Assembly (NCBI RefSeq): GCF_023898315.1
Contig: NC_064622.1
Coordinates: 358,341,234 to 358,405,233, forward strand
DNA from: Schistocerca nitens
Lineage: Eukaryota; Arthropoda; Insecta; Orthoptera; Acrididae
DNA: 64,000 bases
Direction of reading: 5' to 3'
A program made the position numbers and the translations under genes. The notes below the pieces were generated by a model, which saw nothing but the letters and a program-made list of their open reading frames with translations, was not told the DNA's origin and made no database searches. Within the stretch, counting starts at the first letter, position 1, and each line of letters opens with the position of its first letter. Below are positions 1-12,157 of this stretch, piece after piece.

Positions 1-668
1 GGCTGGTAGTTTTGTGTCTCGTTTCTGCTATCCTCCCTGTAGACGGTGTGCCCTATGCTTTCTGCCAATTACTGGCTAGGTTTTCTGTTCGAGGGAGCTG
101 TGGTGAACTATAGCTAAAGGGGGGCTAGTTGCACAGCAAATTCGGTATTGAATCTGATGGGATTCCATCGGGCCCTGGGGCTTTGTTACGTTTTAGCGAT
201 TTCAGCTGCTTCTAAACGCCCTTGGTATTAAGATTTGTGTCACACATCTTTGCAGCGAGAATTGGAGCGAGAATTGGAGTAATACGAATTTTCATTTGTA
301 AAGAAACATTTGAAAACAGAGCTCATCCTTTCTGTTTTTGCTTTGCTACACTCAGTTTCAGTTCCTGTCTCATCCATGAATATCTGGACACTGACTTTGT
401 TACCACCAACAGGCTTTACGTATGAGCAGAATTTCTTTTGCTTTTGTGAGACATCCTTCATTAATATTGTGGTTCGGTAGACAATGAAGGCTTCACGAAC
501 TTCCCTCTTGACAGCCAAATGCGTTTCGTTTAGCATCTCCTGATCTCTAGCCCTAAGCTTCGTTTTAGAACTATTATGCGGTAGTCTCTGTTCCTTTAGA
601 AGTTTCCTTACACTGATTGTATACCGTGAAGACTCTCTCCCATCGTGATGCATAGCTACGTGGTCCAC
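1..668 (-). mobile_element. LINE (Jockey/CR1-like) fragment, endonuclease-RT linker and start of RT
   Basis: On the minus strand, bases 240-668 encode a 142-residue open stretch that resembles the linker ahead of a non-LTR reverse transcriptase, ending in a block like SSVFKCFFTNEN (compare the SVFT-type block common in Jockey/CR1 elements). Further 3' on the same strand, about 157-190, another frame reads NKAPGPDGIPSD, the well-known motif at the entry to LINE RT domains. The fragment then leaves the window at base 1. Several stops and frame changes separate the pieces, so it is a dead copy. The clade assignment is inference; the RT-entry motif is seen directly. Confidence 0.6.
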
Positions 669-2552
669 TATTCTTCTGAAGGCAGTTCTCCTACATGCAC
701 TTCTCCAGAGCTAAACGTTTCGAATTTGTTACTGAGGTGCGGTGCTACTGCCTCTTCATGCACTTTGATGAAAGTATACATCTTTCAACTTGTGTCAGTG
801 TCCCTTTGTACTTTAGAAGTCATTGTTGCTACAACTGCCTCATTTTCACTGCCGCCAGATTCTGTTAAGTCTTCAAGTTAGGTTTATTTGTTGTTTTAGA
901 CACAATAGAATTCCATAATGAGTGAGCTTCCGAACAATATGTTCTAGGTAGTTTTCAGAGAACTCATTTACTAATCTATCGCAGAACGTCTTTTCACGCC
1001 CACCGCTTGAAATAGTGTAATTTTCGCTATTGATTTTGGACTACTAATGTCTCCTCCAGTAATGACAGTATGACAGGGGAACTTACTTCCTAGTGAACTT
1101 AGATTTTCTCTGGAGATGAGTCCGATGGCTGATAGAAGGATTCGGCTTTAAGTTCATGTCCCACCCTTGTGTGCACCCCACACACTGTAAGCTACCCGGG
1201 TAGCTAGCCTAGCTTGTCGCAGAACATTGTGAGTCTCTGGTTCAATCCTTCCACTCGACTAACAACTAGCAGCCCCGATCAGTTCTTGGGACAATGCTGC
1301 AAGTCGTAAACGTCGATGAAATTGCATATGCAAGACTGGTCTTCTCAACCTTCGCTTCCAGTCACTGGAATGATCCAAGTATGACCTCGGAGCCCGGATG
1401 ATAGGTACCGTTTGTTGCAACGTGCACCACAACCTGTAGTTGGTTGCACCCTTTTCCTCAGTAGTTGCCGGAACAGCCTCTTCAACATGTTGAATGAAGC
1501 CCCAAGGGGTACACACTGAGTGCCCCTAGAGTTCCGTCCCAGTCCTTGCTGCCATTGCCCTAATGGGTACCATTATTCGCCATGCATTTGAACTGCTGAC
1601 GATTAACAAACCCTTACCCTTTTGCATTTGACTCGTCTTGATACAGGACATAGCAAGTTTTCCAACAGGTGGTGTGAGTCTCAGTGGTCCAGTTTCGATC
1701 TTAGTGAACGGCAGCATCTTGAACCAGTTGGTTAGGGGGATCAGTATATAACACTTCGAGTTCTCCATGGTCCATGCATTCCCTGTACAGGACAACTAGC
1801 CCACCGCTTCGACACCACTCATAGTCAAGTGGATGAGTAGTGAGAGTTTCCGTATTTCCCATAGAGAAGAACAGAATCTGGAGGAGAGGATAGTAATTAA
1901 GGTACCTTTGATATCTCCGTTTCATTACTGTTGGAAGCGCTCCTAAAACGCGCATTCGTAGCGCCTTTCAATCTTTTGATAAGAGTCATGGCCATTTCCA
2001 GCTGCTTATGAATGTCAATCAACTCATACTGTAGTTGCATTATGGCTGGTGCAATACTTTACAGAACAGTAAAAAAGTAACTCAAAACTGAACCTTCTGA
2101 TTCTCTTTTAATTTTTGGATCTATTAACATAAAAGTGTTACAAACTCCCTGTAAGAACTGAAGTAATTAATATGCAAAAGAGATTTCTGTTAAGGTACCC
2201 GATAAAACCTATGATAAAAGTTACTAATTTATTGAAACATGTTTGAGGTTATAGTCTCTAACAAACTCTAAAACTGTGTTAATTGGCGATAAATGTAGAT
2301 ATATATCCGCTTGTTCAAATGGAAAACTAAATTTTACACTGTATGTTAGTTATAATGTGTGCTACAGTAAATAAATCACAAACGCCGATTTACACTCCAG
2401 TCTAACTTCTCACCTGTTCTTTGCCATCTAGTTCTTCCTCAAATACCGTCTTCGCTTGAGACAACAGTCACTAAATGTTGTTAACACTCCCGATTCTTGA
2501 CTGCGGGGCGGGGGTTGGGGGTGGAGGGGGGAAGAAGGGAGAGGAGTTTATA
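669..2552. other. Unassigned intronic or intergenic stretch
   Basis: No gene or repeat family was recognised. Short minus-strand open stretches occur at 1259-1516, 1526-1795 and 1701-1955, but I match none to a protein family and they look like decayed repeat. The right end carries a run of guanines next to the mariner insertion. Confidence 0.4.
2505..2531 (+). other. G-rich tract with G-quadruplex potential
   Basis: Four guanine runs of four or more lie within 27 bases on the plus strand, separated by loops of one to three bases. This fits the usual quadruplex pattern. It sits 22 bp before the left end of the mariner element at 2553. Function is unknown. Confidence 0.5.
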
Positions 2553-3816
2553 CGAGGGCTGAATGAAAAGTAATGCCTCCACCTTCGTTAATTGGGTCTG
2601 GATGGGAATACTTTAATACAGCAAACGCAGAAATAATCCTTAGAATGTGATCTTTAATTAGCAGAAGTTTTCTGAAGCCGCCACGGAAGAAGTCGACACT
2701 CCGTTACCGCAACCACAGTCTCACAGTTCTCTCAACGTCTTCATGAGAAGTATAATGATGTCCCCACATATCGTCTTTCATTATCGAGAACAGATGGAAG
2801 TCAGACGGTGCTAAATGTGGACTGTATGGAGGATGCCGTACGGTGGTGAGATTCAGTCTCTGAAGTTCTGCTGTGGTGGCACGTGAAGTGTGTGGTTTGA
2901 CATTGTCATGCTGCAGGACCCTTGTTACCCGTCGTTTCAGAGTTCGCAACGTTGTGATGTAATGCTCTGAATTTATTGTTGTCCCACGATCAAGGAAATC
3001 AACATGAATAACACCATTGCATCCCAGAACACTGTGGCCATGATTTTTCCAGCTGAGTGCTGCGTCTTGAATTTCTTTTTCTGAGGGGCGAGTGTTTTTG
3101 TCGATATTTCATAGACTGACGTTTCGTCTCCGGGTCGTAATGGTGTACCCACGTTTCGCCTCCTGTCACAGTCGAATGGAGAAGGGCGTCACCTTCATTC
3201 TCGTAACGCGAGAGGAGTTCCTAGCAAATTTCAGATCTGTGCTCTTTCATTTCAGGAGTCAGCATCCGGGGTACCCATCGTGCACAGACCTTCCGATAGC
3301 CAAGCAAAGCAATAATGTGACCCACACGTTCTTGGAAAATGCCGATTGTGCTTACAGTTTCTCTCTGAGTGATACGACGATCGTCCTGAATCAATGTCAA
3401 CATTTTGCTTGTGAAACTCGATGGTTGCTGTCACAGGACGTCCAACTCTTTGTTTGTCACGCATGTCAGATGTTCTCGCTTCAACATCCTTAAACTTACT
3501 CGCCCAACGACGCACAGTATTCACATCAACACAGTCACCATAAACTGCTTTCATTCTCTGATGAATCTCCTTTGGGGTGACACCTTCTGCTGTCAAGAAT
3601 TCAATGACTGCACTTTACTTAAATCGCACTAACCGACTGTCTGCGCAGGGTTCCATACTTTACACTGTAACAAAACAACCGTTCAATGCTAAGGCTTCCC
3701 GCCAACTTTAGACGTAGAGAAGAGGCTACGGAACACGCCAGTACCTACCGCACACCAACGCTGCCAACTGGTGAAGACTTACGAAGGTGGAAGCATTACT
3801 TTTCAGTCAATCCTCG
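2553..3816 (-). mobile_element. mariner element, 1.26 kb, defective transposase
   Basis: The element is flanked by TA at 2551-2552 and 3817-3818. Its terminal inverted repeats begin CGAGGGCTGAATGAAAAGTA on the left and read CGAGGATTGACTGAAAAGTA as the complement of the right end. On the minus strand the transposase is broken into pieces: an N-terminal helix-turn-helix region (about 3404-3630, with TAEGVTPKEIHQRMKAVYGD), a middle piece with YRKVCARWVPRML (3221-3403), the first catalytic block near 3160 (TGGETWVHHY, so the usual Asp of TGDETW is Gly), and the C-terminal half (2704-2949) with LQHDNVKPH and PPYSPHLAPSDFHLF. The length is typical of a complete mariner. Frameshifts and the lost Asp make it inactive. 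Confidence 0.9.
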
Positions 3817-3818
3817 TA

Positions 3819-5135
3819 GTATATATAGATAGAGGTTTGTCCATTTTTCTCGATTTTTCTTTATTCAGTTTTTTCTTCTTTATAGACAAGCACAGAGTAA
3901 TCGTATAACTTTTATGATATCTACGTTGCGCAAATTATGTACAAGTATCTTCTCCAATGTAGAATAAATATCACATAAAATAGATAAAACAAGTTGAACC
4001 ACTGTACAATAAAGTCAACCAACATAAAACAATACATTTCATTCTCTTGTTCAGACATTCTTGCGTATAAATAAAACGACTTAGTTTAAAGATGTGACTT
4101 GTAAAATTTAAGTTGGGCTACAGTGTTATACATTTCGTGATAGATCAATGTTATAGCAACAAAGAAGAGTGAACAGAATGACATTCAAAATTGTGTTGAA
4201 GGCATCTCATACCTTAACATTTTTCATCTGGCTTAATCAAATGGCGAAAACAATAATCTTAAGGAAAAATCCAGCAATGTATTTTCTTGTCACATTATTT
4301 TCCTCATTAGTCGTAGACCTTTCCTTCTCGTAAATATATGACCACAGAATTACACAACATAATTCTGATGTATTGAACCTTCATTTCAGTTTCTCCATAT
4401 TTTTAAGACATAAAGCTTTTCTTACTTGTATAATAACTATAATAAAACTATTATGCCTCTTACCTATGAAAAGCAACTGTTCCTTATTCCATGTACAGAT
4501 AGTTCGAATTGCATCTATAGGAGCAGCAGCTGTTAACCACTGTTTGCCTAAATAAAAGTGTAAAATAGGACAAATACCTGTAATTGACGGTGTATGTAGG
4601 TAATATGCAACTAATCACTTTTTGAAATTCATGAGATTTATTCTCCATTAACCAGTTTTCGAGTCACTGCAAGCGCGTCATCAGATAAAGACGTTCCAGA
4701 AAGACTTCTCTAGACCACGTGCAGCTAAACCCTAGAGTCGTGGTGTTGGCAAAAATAACGATAACTGTGACATATGTTACCGAAATGGATACGTTACATA
4801 GCACTGACTGTTGGTATCCAGGACAAATTCGTTCCGGTAACGTATATTTCTCCCAGCTTACAGTACTTTATCGGAATTAAATAGTCAGGGTACCTCGAAG
4901 AAGTACGATGCAGTTGTTCTAAAACTTGACAATTTTTCGCATCGTAAAGACTTCGGCAACTTATGCCTCGGTTTTCGTTAGCACCGGACTCTAGAACGTA
5001 GCCGTACATAGTCCAGAGAATAATCTTCCTGTAGCACCAGCATCTGATGATGAGCTAGCACTGCGTTGAAAATGATTAATGGCTCAAACAAGTAAATCGC
5101 ATCAAATTCAAAAAGGTACTAGTTGCATGTATCTA
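3819..5135. other. AT-rich stretch, nothing recognised
   Basis: No open frame with family resemblance, no SINE head and no paired TIRs were seen. It is probably old intronic or intergenic repeat. Confidence 0.4.
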
Positions 5136-5136
5136 A

Positions 5137-6336
5137 CAGGTTGGCCAAAAATATGGAAACAGCAAAAACACAACACATTACTATACCTAATCCTACGCAG
5201 GAAAACCCTTGGCATTCAAAACTGTTTCCAGTCATCTCAGAATGTGTAAATAAGGGTTATTTGTGGTTTTCAAGGGAATCTCATACCATTTTGTCTGCAA
5301 AATAGTCGCAAGTTGAGGTAATGATCTTGCAGGTGGATAGCGACCACTTTCCTTCTGGCCAAATCAGATCACAAAGGGTCAATAATTCTGAGATATGGTG
5401 ACCGGAAAGATGCGACAATTCAACCTCCTGCTCTCAAACGCAGTCCTGGACGATGCGAACTGTTTGAACAGGAGCCCTGTCGTCTTGGATCAGAACATCA
5501 CCATTGAGGGAAAAAAATGTATCTTGAGATGGACCTGTTTAGGTAAAATGGTCTAAGGGTCCTTGGCAGTAATGTAACCTTGTACAGTACCCATGGAATA
5601 CCACGATATGGCTGCCCAAATCATCACCGAAACCTCGCCGTGTTTCCCTCTTGGGACGTAAATTTGCTCAGAAGATGTTAAGAGTGCGCAGCAAGGCTCA
5701 ACAGACCAAATGACTATCTTCCACTGCTCCATAGTCCAGATTTTACGGCTTTGGCACCACGTTTTACTCTGACGGGCGTTTGCTTCACGAAAGAGTAGTT
5801 TTGGATTTCCAACTCGCCCTGTTATGCCTAGCTGATGGTGCTCCACTCGTGTTGCGGTACTGTCAGGATTTGCAAGTGCAACATTCGGTTCCGCAGGGAC
5901 TTTTGCAGCTGTCATCCTCTAATTTTTGTCACCGTCCTCCTAAATTACCGTCCGTCATAATCACTCAACACACACTTTCGTCCGCGTTGTTAATTGCTGG
6001 ATGATGATTTTCCGCTCTCTCTATATGCGGTATTAATATTCGATATGGTGCCTCTTGAAAATTCTAACACTTCGGCTATCTTTGGTGCAGAAGCACGCAC
6101 TATCAACACTAACAATGTGAATATGTTCTAATTCACTTAGCTCCGCCACAATGCACTCACAACTACACATAAAATACTTCTCACCACGACTGACACTTGC
6201 AACGTATTGAGGACACTGCACAGGTGCCGTTTGTGGTCAAATACAACAGCGCAACCTACAGGCTTGTTTAGCATCTGTGTTTATGTTCAAGCACGCATTT
6301 CTCACGGTGTTTCCTTATTTCTGTCCAACCCCTGTG
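5137..6336 (-). mobile_element. Tc1-like element, degraded
   Basis: The left end (ACAGGTTGGCCAAAAATATG) and the complement of the right end (ACAGGGGTTGGACAGAAATA) form imperfect terminal inverted repeats. Minus-strand bases 5553-5915 encode the middle of a Tc1-type transposase: EANARQSKTWCQSRKIWTME, then VIWSVEPCCALL where WSDE is expected (Asp to Val at the first catalytic position), then VSVMIWAAISWYSMGT. No intact second and third catalytic blocks were found. The exact ends are uncertain by a few bases. Confidence 0.75.
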
Positions 6337-6405
6337 CATAAACCGCGAATTTAAATCAAAGCTGCAGTTCGTTACAACGAAATGGATATAATGAAAATAC
6401 ATGTA

Positions 6406-7706
6406 CGAGGGTCGTTCAATAATTAAAGAGACAAATTGGTCTGGGGAAGAAACTGTTTGTATGGCAAGTATGGTACTTTTATGGTTTTAAGTAGGCATCA
6501 CGGGGATGAACCCTGGTCACCTTATGTATCAACATTGTTTTGTTTATAACCTCAAAAACACATTCCAAGATGGAGAGTCCGCTGAAAACGTCCACATTAG
6601 TTGAACAACGTTCTCTTATCAGTTTTTTACTTGTTGAAGGCGAGAAACCAGTGAATATATACTGTAGAATGTCTAAAGTTTATGGTGAAGGTTGTTGAAT
6701 CGTTTAAATTTTTACAAGTGGGTAGAGCAGTTCAAAAATTGTCGCGACTCAATGACAGACGATCACCGTTACGGCCGACCAGTTGCGGTTTTAACTCCCT
6801 CATTTGAAAGCCGAATTGATGACATTATTTGTGCCGACCGACGTGTGACTGTGGAAATGCTAGTTGATAAGATTCAACTTAGTACTGGTACAGTTCATAG
6901 CATTATCTGTAACAAGCTGAAGTACCGCAAGACATGTGCAAGATGGGTCCAAAGGAGTTGACGCGGCTACACAAGGAAACAAGGTTGAGAGTGTGCACAG
7001 AGCTAAAGGAACGTTATGGACGGGAAGGTGAGCACTTCCTCAACAAAATTTTAACTTGTGATGACTTGGGTTCACTATTACGAGCCAGAAACAAAAAGAC
7101 AAAGCATGCAGTGGAAGCACGCCAACTCACCTGTCAAGAAAAAATTCAAAATCCAAGCCTCAGCAGGAAAAGTCATGTTGACGGTGTTTTTGGATGCTGA
7201 AGGTCAAGTTTTTTGTGATTATCTCGAAAAGAAGCGTACAGTGAACAGCCAATACTACTCGGATTTGCTTTTAAACAAGGTGAAGCCAGCCATGAGGCAG
7301 AGACGTCGTCGATCTCAGAGGAGAGGTGTCGTTCTCCAGCAAGACAACGCACGTCCTCATATTGCTCAACTAACGCCATCGACAAAAAGGGCTGGGAAGT
7401 ACTGCCTCATCCCCCTTACAGTCCTGATTTAGCACCTAGTGATTTCCATTTGTTTGGTGCACTGAAGTAGGCATTACATGGGAAGAGGTTGCAAGACAAC
7501 GAGTACGTGACAAGTGTGTGGGAAATTGGTTCAAACATCAAGATAAAGAGTTATCTGCAGCCGGAATAAAACAGCTTGTAGCTTGTCGGAACAAGTGCAT
7601 AAATGGTCATGGGGATTATGTCGAAAAGTAGAAAAAGTATTGTTCTGTAAAAATAAACGCTTTTTCTCCAGACCAATTTGTCTCTTTAATTATTGAATGA
7701 CCCTCG
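6406..7706 (+). mobile_element. mariner element with near-perfect 39-bp TIRs
   Basis: TA at 6404-6405 and 7707-7708 flanks inverted repeats of 39 bp (6406-6444 and 7668-7706) that differ at one position by eye. The plus-strand transposase begins at ATG 6571 (MESPLKTSTLVEQRSLISFL) and runs in pieces: 6571-6699, then 6692-6961 (ends RKTCARWVQ), then 6934-7200 (KILTCDD, first catalytic Asp), then 7058-7432 (WVHYYEPETKRQSM, then VVLQQDNARPH with the second Asp). After another shift near 7373 comes PPYSPDLAPSDFHLF, with the third. All three catalytic positions survive but in different frames. The well-kept TIRs with a frameshifted gene suggest a recently moved non-autonomous copy. Confidence 0.92.
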
Positions 7707-7708
7707 TA

Positions 7709-8994
7709 ATATTAAAGCCTCAGTTTTAGCATGAAATGAAAACGAACGCCTATATAGTAAAGTCATTTGACACTCTCGGTATGATGGTGAGAACATATGC
7801 AGTGCGTTATGCTCACTCCAGACACATTTCTACGCTGCGGCCGCAGCCAAGAACGTCGCGGGAGGCAGCCCAGTGTTCCGTTTCCAAATAGATTCTCGCA
7901 CTTCTTCCACGTTCTAGATCTGGCAGCGCCTGAAGCATGCGTTTTCGGCTCTAGATTCCTGATCTCATAACTTTGGTCTTAAGATCAGTATTTTGTATAC
8001 AGCAAACATAGGTAAGAGATCTCCCTTGAAGCCTCTATGACCGCACAGGCTTCCGGCCAAACAATAGAAGATTCGCTCTGCTTGGAAAAATTGCCAATGT
8101 ATGTTGTTCATTTACAAGTTCACCTACTTGGACAGCAGGATTAAAGCTACTAACATATTTATTTTCAAAGGGAATTCTGTTTATGTTTCGTATAAAGGTA
8201 AATTTCATTGGTCGAACCAGTCCGATAGACAACTGCCCTAAAAAACTGTGAAAAAAGGAGCAGAACAACAGAGGAAATCATTTATCTATTTAAAGTAATC
8301 ATATTTCAAATGATAGTTTCAGAGAAGAAATTGAGTACGGGATGTGGCATCGATAAGCCCATTTTTTCACACTGAGACCCATTTATTACCTTCAATAAAT
8401 CTATACAGCACAGAGAGTATAAATATCTATTTTCATAACGGTTCATTCTGTTGCAAAGGTTTCAGTTGTTGCCACTGTTAAAATTATTTTCGCAGTCTAT
8501 TTTTATAATACACCGGAATGGATAGCATACCGTGTTTCTCAGTGTATGTATTCTGAGCCTCTGAAACACATAGCTGACACGTCACTCGTGTGCGACACCC
8601 AGTGCTATAAACACACGAAATGGAATCCTAGAAATTAGTACCCTGTCGTAAGTTCTTCATCACCGGTGATTCTTTGTGTGACGCATGGAAAGATAAATGT
8701 GTCACTCGTGACGTCACGTCTATTCGAGTCGCTAGAAGAACCCGGTTTGTTTTTTCAGATGTGCACGAGGAAGAGCCGATACAGTTTCGAAACAAGTAGG
8801 CACTAACGGTTGTGTGAGCGACTACAGTCGCGCACTGAACATCCTGCCGAGTGAACGCGAATGTACAAACGTGATCAACTCAGTATATGGTAATTTTTGA
8901 TTCCTAGATCCAGTCTCGATCTTATTCAACACGTTGTGAGACTGACAAATCGAAGACTACAAAATTATTAAATCCTTAAACTAGTATCTTGCTT
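7709..8994. other. Nothing recognised
   Basis: This is unique-looking or anciently decayed sequence. Short open frames (for example 8035-8268 minus) resemble no family I know. Confidence 0.35.
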
Positions 8995-9095
8995 CCAGAA
9001 TGAGATTTTCACTCTGCAGCGGAGTGTGCGCTGATATGAAACTTCCTGGCAGATTAAAACTGTGTGCCCGACCGAGACTCGAACTCAGGACATTT
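8995..9095 (-). repeat. Truncated tRNA-derived SINE with target-site duplication
   Basis: A 101-bp insert beginning CAGAATGAGATTTTCACTCT and ending inside the tRNA-like head (complement of GAGTTCGAGTCTCGGTCGGG, a pol III B-box). It is bracketed by a 13-bp direct repeat TAGTATCTTGCTT at 8982-8994 and 9096-9108. It belongs to the family of the copies at 28.7 and 60.4-61.0 kb. Orientation follows the B-box. Confidence 0.88.
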
Positions 9096-9108
9096 TAGTA
9101 TCTTGCTT

Positions 9109-9515
9109 GTTTCTTATAACTTCTCAGAGAACAATTAGCATCTCTCTTTTGCAGGATCTATTAATTTAGATAATGCATCACCTTGTCAGGTCTCATATTG
9201 TGCTGATTTATATGCCCCAAAGTCTTCGGCCAAGAAAAAGAGTTTGTTTCGTGAGGCACTGTAATAGCGTATAATCCCATAGAAAGATTATAACATATCT
9301 ATTAAACGAATTACGCAGATACACATCCAGTGCGTGTGATCAATATACATACACTGCGCAACAAAATTAAAGGATCACTTCTTCGAAACCGCGTAATTGT
9401 CTTCCATTGGGACGTATAAGTTTGAAATTTGGCTCAAAGGTACCTATAATCTTCCTCAGTAGTGATGCAAAAGAGCGGCATCCTGCGACGTCATCCTCAG
9501 GATCAACGACGCTGC
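9109..9515. other. Possible terminal region of an unrecognised repeat
   Basis: The string ACTGCGCAACAAAATTAAAG near 9350 looks like the end of a dispersed repeat, but no matching inverted end was found, so no element is called. The rest is unassigned. Confidence 0.25.
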
Positions 9516-10761
9516 AAAATGGTTCAAATGGCTCTAAGCACTATGGGACTTAACATCTGAGGTCATCAGTCCCGTAGATATCTTGCGAACCATGGATGAA
9601 GGGTATCAGACGGATGCAATACTCCTTGACTTCTTGAAAGCGTTTGACTCGGTGCCTCCCAAATATGTGAGTGGCTCGAAGACTTCTTAAGCAATAGAAC
9701 CCAGTACGTTGTCCTCGATGGTGAGTGTTCATCGGAGGTGAGGCTATCATCTAGAGTGCCGCAGGGAAGTGTGGTAGGTCCGTTGTTGTTTTCTATCTAC
9801 GTAAATGATCTTTTGGATAGGGTGGATAGCAATGTGCGGCTGTTTGCTGATAATGCTGTGGCGTACGGGTAGGTGTCGTCGTTGAGTGACAGTAGGAGGA
9901 TACAAGAAGACTTTGACTGGATTTGTGATTCGTGTACAGAATGGCAGCTAACTCTAAATATAGATAAATGTAAATTAATGCAGATGAATAGGAAAAAGAA
10001 TCCCGTAATGTTTGAATACTCCATTAGTAGTGTAGCGCTTGACACAGTCACGTCGATTAAATATTTGGGCGTAACATTTCAGAGCGATATGAAGTGGGAT
10101 AAGCATGTAATGGCAGTTGTGGGGAAGGCGGACAGTTGTCTTCGGTTCATTGGTAGAATTTTGGGAAGATGTGGTTCATCTGTAAAAGAAACCGCTTATA
10201 AAACTCTAATACGACCTATTCTTGAATACTGCAGGAGCGTTTGGGATCCCTATCAGGTCGGATTGAGGGAGGACATAGAAGCAATTTAGAGGCGAGCTGC
10301 TAGATTTGTTACTGGTAGGTTCGATCATCACGCGAGTGTTACGGAAATGCTTCAGGAACTCGGGTGGGAGTCTCTGGAGGAAAGGAGGCGTTCTTTTCGT
10401 GAATCGCTACTGAGGAAATTTAGAGAACCAGCATTTGAGGCTGACTGCAGTACAATTTTACTGCCGCCAACTTATATTTCGCGTAAAGACCAGAAAGATA
10501 AGAGAGATTAGGGCTCGTACAGAGGCATATAGGCAGTCATTTTTCCCTCATTCTGTTTGGGAGTGGAACAGGGAGAGAAGATGCTAGTTGTGGTACGAGG
10601 TACCCTCCGCCACGCACCGTATGGTGGATTACGGAGTATGTATGTAGATGTAGACTTAGAACTACTTAAACCTAACTAACGTAAGGACATCACACACATC
10701 CGTGCCCGAGGCAGGATTCGAACCTGCGATCGTAGCAGGAGCGCGGTTCCGGTCTGAAGTG
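9516..10761 (-). repeat. tRNA-derived SINE split by a LINE insertion
   Basis: The first part (9516-9572) is the tail AAAATGGTTCAAATGGCTCT up to the CATCAGTCCC block. The second part (about 10652-10761) resumes at ACTTAGAACTACTTAAACCT and runs through the B-box (complement of GCAGGTTCGAATCCTGCCTC). A 10-bp duplication ACGACGCTGC at 9506-9515 and 10762-10771 brackets the whole. Without the LINE between 9573 and about 10655 the SINE would be about 165 bp, slightly short at the tRNA head. Confidence 0.9.
9573..10655 (+). mobile_element. 5'-truncated Jockey/CR1-like LINE, nested in a SINE
   Basis: The plus strand encodes the middle and end of a non-LTR reverse transcriptase: DAILLDFLKAFDSVPP near 9617, RVPQGSVVGPLLFSIYVNDL near 9756, and FADNAVAYG near 9844 (the usual FADD is FADN, losing a catalytic Asp). 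An open frame at 9873-10289 then holds LTLNIDKCKLMQMNR and IKYLGVTFQSDMKWDKHV, and after a stop the C-terminal RRAARFVTG region follows. The 3' end is the simple repeat GTATGTATGTAGATGTAGA. It is truncated at the 5' end as usual for target-primed insertions, and it is inactive. Confidence 0.85.
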
Positions 10762-10771
10762 ACGACGCTGC

Positions 10772-12157
10772 AGACATCAAAATGTTGACACATACGAAAA
10801 AAAGGCCAGACCTCAGAAGTTCATCTGTCGTTTCAGGTGGATTAATGGTACCGCATTGGCACCAGCTTTCATCACAATACTGTATAAAGGCACCGTGGGA
10901 AGGCCGTCACACCCCCTATCATCGATATTCCATCCCTCTCTGCGGTGGAGGTGAAAACCGCGACGCTCCGAGTTCAGATCAGTAGGTTTTCTTGTGGGTT
11001 GTCAAGGAAAACATTTCACACACACCGCCGCTCAGAATCGACACGAAAAGGCCTGATGGGGTGGCATTAAGGGCGTTAATGAAACCACCCCTTTCCTTGG
11101 GGTAGTGGTTCCCACACATTTCGCAGTCGAAAACGTCTTTCTCATTACGATGAGCAGTAGGAGGACGTCTTGACAACATTTGACACTGCTGACACCCCTT
11201 GATGTTTCAAACTGCTCTGAGAACACTGGGGTCGGGGGTTCGCCACTGAACGTGATCGCACCCTTTCAGAGTGCAACGCGACCACTATTTTTGCTCTCGT
11301 GCACAGTTTGGAACAACTAGGAACCGTTCAAAACCGTTCGGCGAAATATGAACAAGTAGGAAAGCGTGCTTATGCATTTTCAGCCCTCCTTTGGAGTGTT
11401 GATGGAGGAGAAGGGGGCGGGGGGGAGGCGAGTGGGGAGAGCGTGGGCATGGGTGCGTTATTGACATATACGCGAATAATGTATGGCTTGCGAGTAGTAC
11501 CACCAGACCCTCTCTCTCTCTCTCTCTCTGTCTCTTTCTCTCTCTCTCTCTATTTTTGTCTTTTCTCTTTTTCTTTTACGACTCATAAGAGCAGGGTGGC
11601 CTGTTGTAGCACTTCGTCTGTTCTAAAGAGGAGTCGCTTTCCGTCCCTTGTCGAGGGAACTCGGTGCGATGTTAATGCCGGAGGGTGCGTATTAGAAATT
11701 TGATGCGCTAGTTGTGACTTAGCTGGCCCTATGTTGTAACAGCGGTGCGAAGGGACTCGACTCATGATCACGATGTTGTGATGATCCAGAGGGTTGAGTG
11801 CCCCAGTTATGGCGACACTGATGGAACATCGTCTTTCTTTGCACACACCACCACTACATCGCCATCGTCAGCAGCATCACCGCGACGACTAGCTGCCACG
11901 GTGCCAATTTTTTGATCCGATTCAATTTCAGAATCTTTTTGGCCAACTATAGATTAGCTGTAAATCTTCATATCGTTGGTTATCACTGTTGGCATTCAAC
12001 CGCGATTCTTATACATACTTTAACAACGCGTTTCAAGAGACAATGCTCCCATCATCAGATTGTAAAATCTATGTCATGAAATTAAATGGACTAAAAAGAC
12101 AAAATACCATCACCAATAGTTGGGAAGTCCATAGAGTAAAACAGAATTAAAATTATA
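10772..12157. other. Unassigned stretch with simple repeats
   Basis: No family was recognised. It holds a G-rich run near 11413-11437 and the pyrimidine microsatellite listed separately. The 134-residue open frame at 11299-11703 owes its serine/leucine run to that microsatellite and is not a believable gene. Confidence 0.35.
11510..11577 (+). repeat. (TC)n-rich microsatellite
   Basis: Almost uninterrupted TC dinucleotides decay into T-rich TTTTC stretches at the right end. It is a simple repeat. Confidence 0.9.

Noticed and set aside
11299-11703. 134-residue open frame
   Set aside because: It runs through the TC microsatellite and has low-complexity Ser/Leu composition, with an overlapping open frame on the other strand.
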